Assembly (NCBI GenBank): GCA_022579005.1
Contig: MU401465.1
Location: 196,012 to 260,011, forward strand
Source: Poronia punctata
Taxonomy: Eukaryota; Ascomycota; Sordariomycetes; Xylariales; Xylariaceae
DNA: 64,000 bases
Direction of reading: 5' to 3'
This document shows positions 60,396 to 64,000 of this stretch, piece after piece (position 1 is the first letter of the stretch; every line of letters starts with the position of its first letter). The notes beneath the pieces were generated by a model that was not told the DNA's origin, did no database searches, and worked only from the letters and a program-made list of their open reading frames with translations. Both the position numbers and the translations under genes were made by a program.

Positions 60396-61748
60396 ATGTT
60401 GTTCAAATCGATCACCTCGGTGGCCTTGGCTATGTCGGCCCCTTCCCTCGTCGAATCGAGGCGTGAGCTGCCCCTGAACGTTATTGCTGCTCCCAATCCA
60501 CTAATGTGCTCAGCTCATAGCGTCACTCGCCCCAAAGAAGACCGTGAATGCCGGCAAACGATGGCTTCCCGAGTCAGATAAGATCAGGGGCGTTAACCTA
60601 GGCTCGCAGTTCATCATCGAGCCGTGGATGGCGGGCGATGAATGGCAGAGCATGGGCTGCGGAGACAGCAACGACGAATGGACTTGCGTTGAAAAGCTTG
60701 GCCAAGACGCCGCCGACGCGGCTTTCCGGACCCACTGGCAGACTTGGATTAATACCGACGACCTCGAGCAGATTAAAAGCTACGGCCTGAACACCGTCCG
60801 GATCCCGGTGGGGTTCTGGATCGAGGAGGACCTTGTGAATGAGGACGAACACTACCCCAGAGGCGGTCTGGAGTACCTGGACTACGTTGTCGGTAACTGT
60901 ACCGACCTGGGTCTGTACGTCATCATGGATCTACACGGCGGACCCGGTGTTCAGTTTCCGAACCAGCAATACACCGGTCATGGCGTCAGCTCGCCCGGCT
61001 TCTACACGGCGGATAACTATGAACGTGCATACAAGTTCTTAGAATGGATGACCGAACGAGTCCATACCAACCCAGCATACTTCAACGTTGGTATGATGCA
61101 GGTGATAAACGAGCCGGTACACGCTGGCGACTACGGATCAGAGGCGGCCGATATGATCGCCAACTACTATCCCAATGCCTGGAGCCGGATCCGCGACCGG
61201 GAATCCCAGTTAAATGTTGCTGATGCCGACAAGATTCACATCCAATTCATGGTATGATTTATTGGAGGGAGAGTTAGCTATGAAGTGGAAACTAATGTTT
61301 TTGATTTCAACAGGGCCAAGCTTGGGGATCCGGCAACCCCAGCGAAAACTTGCCAGACACCACGTTTGCATTCTACGACGACCATCGCTACTACAAGTGG
61401 GACACCTCGGTCGAGCAAAGCCAGGATGGCTATATTTCGGCTGCCTGTAACGATAACAGAGGCGGGGATGATATTATCATCGGAGAGTGGTCGCTCTCGG
61501 TGGCGGACGACTCACAATACAATGACGAGTTCAACATCCGTGACACGGACGCCAACAACGACTGGTACAAGAAGTACTTTGCTGCGCAGGTACAGGCATT
61601 CGAGCGCTCCGGTGGCTGGGTGTTCTGGTCGTGGAAATGCAACTGGATTTCCGGTTTTGACGAGTGGCGATGGTGCTATCAGAGTGCCGTGGCGGCAGGC
61701 ATCATCCCTGAGGATGCTGGAAGCGCCGCCGGTATGAGTCCTTGTTAG
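60396..61748 (+). CDS. Secreted GH5 glucanase (probable endo-beta-1,6-glucanase), 3 exons
   Basis: Exons are 60396-60462, 60521-61251 and 61314-61748, giving about 410 aa. Intron 1 (58 bp, GTGAGC...CATAG, branch CACTAAT) lies just after the signal peptide. Intron 2 (62 bp) runs GTATGA...CAACAG. The N-terminus MLFKSITSVALAMSAPSLVES is a signal peptide, so the enzyme is secreted. Then follow the GH5 fold markers: RGVNLGSQFIIEPWM, LNTVRIPVGFW, VIMDLHGGPG, the acid/base Glu in MQVINEPVH (about residue 215), the HRYY strand and the nucleophile Glu in IIIGEWSLS. The later GGWVFWSWKCN is the usual substrate-stacking Trp. Cys residues are consistent with extracellular disulfides. By resemblance it belongs with fungal glucan endo-1,6-beta-glucosidases; an exo-1,3-glucanase role cannot be excluded. 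Probable role: cell-wall remodelling or attack on fungal or plant glucans. Confidence 0.92.
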
Positions 61749-63084
61749 GCTGTAAATGTTCCCGGCCTTGACCAGTTTGCCAAGGCAATAGGTGGGTGCT
61801 TTGATAATCGCCCTACAAGTCTATTGGCGCTCTTTCTTCACTCGTATATAGTTTACGACATCCGTATATAAGTAGTTAGTATCAGTACTTTTGCCACGAA
61901 CAGAAGAACCTTGTTTTTCGTGTTGGGAGTACGTGTAATACGCCGGTTGCGACCCCTTTTTGGCACCCCGCATGATTAACACATGTAAACAGATGGTCCC
62001 ATTTCCAGAGGCCTGCCGTACTTGGACTTGGGAATCCCTCAAATAGCTAAAGTACGCGTATGTATTTCATCGGACTGGTTACTGCTACCTAAGTCCCATC
62101 TAGCACATTTGGAATATCAACCCCCCCCGCAGGATTAACCCGTTGGCCTTAGCATTACCTTGTCATCACTTGAGCAGCAAGGTCATACCCATGTACGTGA
62201 CAGTGGCTTGGACCAACAAACAGTCAAAGCTTTAATCGACAGGAGAAGTAGTTGGAAAGACGGAGAAGGAAAGAACCATGCGCGGTGTCATCTTTACGGC
62301 ATTTTACCAATCATAACCCTTGAGACAGCATGGAATGAGTCACATTTAGAAGCATAGACGAACCTAGATTTCGGCCATAGAGTATACATGTATATAAACA
62401 ATACATCTCGGTTCTTTCTTTCGTCCTTTCTTCTCCTCTTCTATTCGCGTTCTTCTTCTTCGATCCATATGATACTTACTCACTATATTTACTAGTTGAG
62501 AATTTTCTTCATGTATTCCGGTCGTCAGGAGACGCACTCGCTCCAATGCATACAAGGTGGGTAATAACTTGTCTCCTAGGTAGAGAGACAGCCGAGGGTT
62601 CAGAGCCCGAGGTTTGATCGAAACCATCCTAGGACAGTATTATCCACTCGGCTTTTTTGCTGACTACCTATCTCTATAACTCTCCTCTAGGCAGTTACGG
62701 ATCCACCATCGGCGAGTCGAGAGGGAAAATAGATGACGAGGCTTTTCATTCGCCTTACAAAGCCCAAGTTTGGAGGCAAGCCTGTTTTTATTTCTTTGAA
62801 CCTTGACCAAGAACAATGTCTTTCAATTCTCAACAAGGATGACTATCAACAAAGGCTATTGTTGTAGCTAGGATGAAGATCCCCCTTTGTTTCGATATTC
62901 AAGACCATGTCGCCTGTTATTCTTGCTCCTCTGTATAAAAGGGGGCTCCTCTCCCTCGTCCGGTCTATTAGGTCTCGGTTCACACAAACCAATAACCACA
63001 GGCTCGACACGGCATTATTCTTCAGATCATCACTAAAGGTAAGTAAACCAACATAACACATCCCCCAAACAAACGAAAACAAAC
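61749..63084. other. Intergenic, 1.3 kb
   Basis: 3' flank of the GH5 gene, then the promoter of the next gene. No ORF is supported. A TATA box (62934-62940) followed by a CT-rich stretch (62948-62970) looks like a strong fungal core promoter. Confidence 0.6.
62934..62940 (+). promoter_or_regulatory. TATA box candidate (TATAAAA) for the gene at 63085
   Basis: TATAAAA sits 151 bp before the ATG and is followed by a pyrimidine-rich tract typical of highly expressed fungal promoters. The leader also contains GGTAAGT near 63038, so a 5' UTR intron is possible. Confidence 0.55.
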
Positions 63085-63822
63085 ATGTGTCGAAAGATCA
63101 TAAAGCACTACATGCACCACGACATAGCCACCCCCATGATAATAGACGCATTCGATCCCGAGCCACGTATCTACGCAAACCCCCTCCGCACCAGCCGTCA
63201 CTACTGCGAACTCGACGCCCCTCCTCCACCTCCACCTCCACCTCCACATCCACCCTCAACAGAAGAAGAAGAAGAGGCAGAAGACAATGATGATATTACC
63301 TCCAGATGCGCACATCACAGCTGTTGCATCCCGCGCGTAGAAAAAATATACTGCGCCACCACCACCACCACCACCACCACCACCGTTCAGCAACCTCCCT
63401 GTCCCGGCTACCTGATCGAGCACCAACACATACACCAGCCGTATTTCGGACTAACACGCCCCGAAGCAGAACATATATACGGTAAACAAGCCATCGAGGA
63501 CGCGGAATGGCGGAATCTCAGTCGCATGTCTAGTGATGAGCTGGATTTCAGCTTTGCGCATAATGCCAAGCACGCGGCCGCTTGGCGGAAGATGATGTAT
63601 GTGGAGGGGGAGAAACTCTATCGTCTCGACGTAGATGCCCGTGCGTTGAGGGAAGAACTCGTGTTGGGATATGGGAGAAATTCCCAGGCGGAGATGCAGA
63701 GGGGCAGGGAGAAGGTGAGGGTTGCGGAGGAGGAGTTGAGGAAACATCGCGATTGGATCTCGTATTTGTATGATTGGGCCGAGGAGCCTTGTACGCTGTG
63801 TCATCCCGTGACGGCGGTGTAA
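63085..63822 (+). CDS. Conserved-looking fungal protein of unknown function with Pro, Glu and Thr runs, 245 aa
   Basis: An intact single-exon ORF. Three homopeptide tracts occupy the first half: Pro (about nine, broken by His), Glu (five) and Thr (nine, from a CAC/ACC repeat). Four clustered Cys occur around CAHHSCCIPRVEKIYC. The C-terminal ~120 residues look globular and helical: FGLTRPEAEHIYGKQAIEDAEWRNLSRM, HAAAWRKMMYVEGEKLYRLD, and a charged helix KVRVAEEELRKHRDWISYLY, ending CTLCHPVTAV. No signal peptide or membrane span is seen. The CxxC near the end and the Cys/His cluster might bind a metal, but this is speculation. TATA box and leader support expression. I do not recognise a named domain. 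Confidence 0.75.
   Translation: MCRKIIKHYMHHDIATPMIIDAFDPEPRIYANPLRTSRHYCELDAPPPPPPPPPHPPSTEEEEEAEDNDDITSRCAHHSCCIPRVEKIYCATTTTTTTTTVQQPPCPGYLIEHQHIHQPYFGLTRPEAEHIYGKQAIEDAEWRNLSRMSSDELDFSFAHNAKHAAAWRKMMYVEGEKLYRLDVDARALREELVLGYGRNSQAEMQRGREKVRVAEEELRKHRDWISYLYDWAEEPCTLCHPVTAV
63357..63383. repeat. (CAC)n trinucleotide repeat encoding poly-Thr
   Basis: About nine CAC/ACC units in frame within the 245-aa gene; expandable without loss of frame. Confidence 0.9.
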
Positions 63823-64000
63823 AGGTAAGGTAAGGTAAGGTAAGCGGAGAGAAATGTAGACCGACCGACCTAGAAGTAAGTTTCAAGGTAAGTTATTTGT
63901 AAAAACCTATCCGTCAAATACACTGCTTGCTAGGTACTAACCACTCCTTTTTTCTCTGGGGAACTTGGAATTGCGTGTACCATCTAGGTAGGTAGGTAGG
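63823..64000. other. 3' flank with GGTAA and TAGG repeats
   Basis: Begins with about four (GGTAA) units directly after the stop and ends with (TAGG) repeats at the window edge. No gene. Confidence 0.7.

Noticed and set aside
1..64000. CRISPR arrays, operons or bacterial origins
   Set aside because: No regularly spaced repeats with unique spacers; spliced genes and pol III tRNAs show this is eukaryotic nuclear DNA.

Overview
The window looks like nuclear DNA of a filamentous ascomycete, most likely a Sordariomycete. Genes carry short GT-AG introns (about 50-130 bp) with CTAAC/CTAAT-like branch points. The families are typical of that group: a TAPT1/Emp65 membrane protein, Vip1, the so-called vegetative cell wall protein gp1 family, MFS carriers and a GH5 glucanase. 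One retrotransposon has been destroyed by transitions in the pattern of repeat-induced point mutation (RIP). The intergenic DNA is unusually rich in TAGGTA/TACCTA words. The species cannot be named from the sequence alone.

Layout. 1-5.8 kb: an intron-containing tRNA-Leu(CAA) and a three-exon TAPT1-family gene. 6.1-12.0 kb: an AT-saturated Ty1/copia element with two 191-bp LTRs, read on the minus strand, whose reverse transcriptase and RNase H are still recognisable although riddled with stops. 14.9-20.3 kb: three minus-strand genes in tandem (FAD-dependent oxidoreductase, small VOC/glyoxalase-fold protein, MFS transporter), possibly one small metabolic or detoxification group. 22.5-26.4 kb: two copies of a second, unrelated LTR, one intact solo LTR with a target-site duplication and one broken by an assembly gap, flanking a helix-rich gene interrupted in frame by TAG. 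27.4-34.6 kb: a coiled-coil protein, a 72-aa conserved protein, vip1 and a second MFS transporter (ATR1-like). 34.6-60.4 kb: a very gene-poor stretch of about 26 kb with only the gp1-type gene and a tRNA-Thr as confident genes. It contains microsatellites, a G-quadruplex candidate, a second assembly gap and a 382-bp inverted-repeat element with tRNA-like pol III signals. 60.4-63.8 kb: a secreted GH5 glucanase and a repeat-rich conserved fungal protein.

Exon structures were built by hand from frame continuity, splice consensus and family resemblance; no alignment or search was run. Both N-gaps sit beside homopolymer tracts with near-duplicate sequence on each side and look like unmerged contig ends. 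The most original biological candidates are the 53.9-54.3 kb element and the TAG-interrupted gene at 24.1-24.8 kb.
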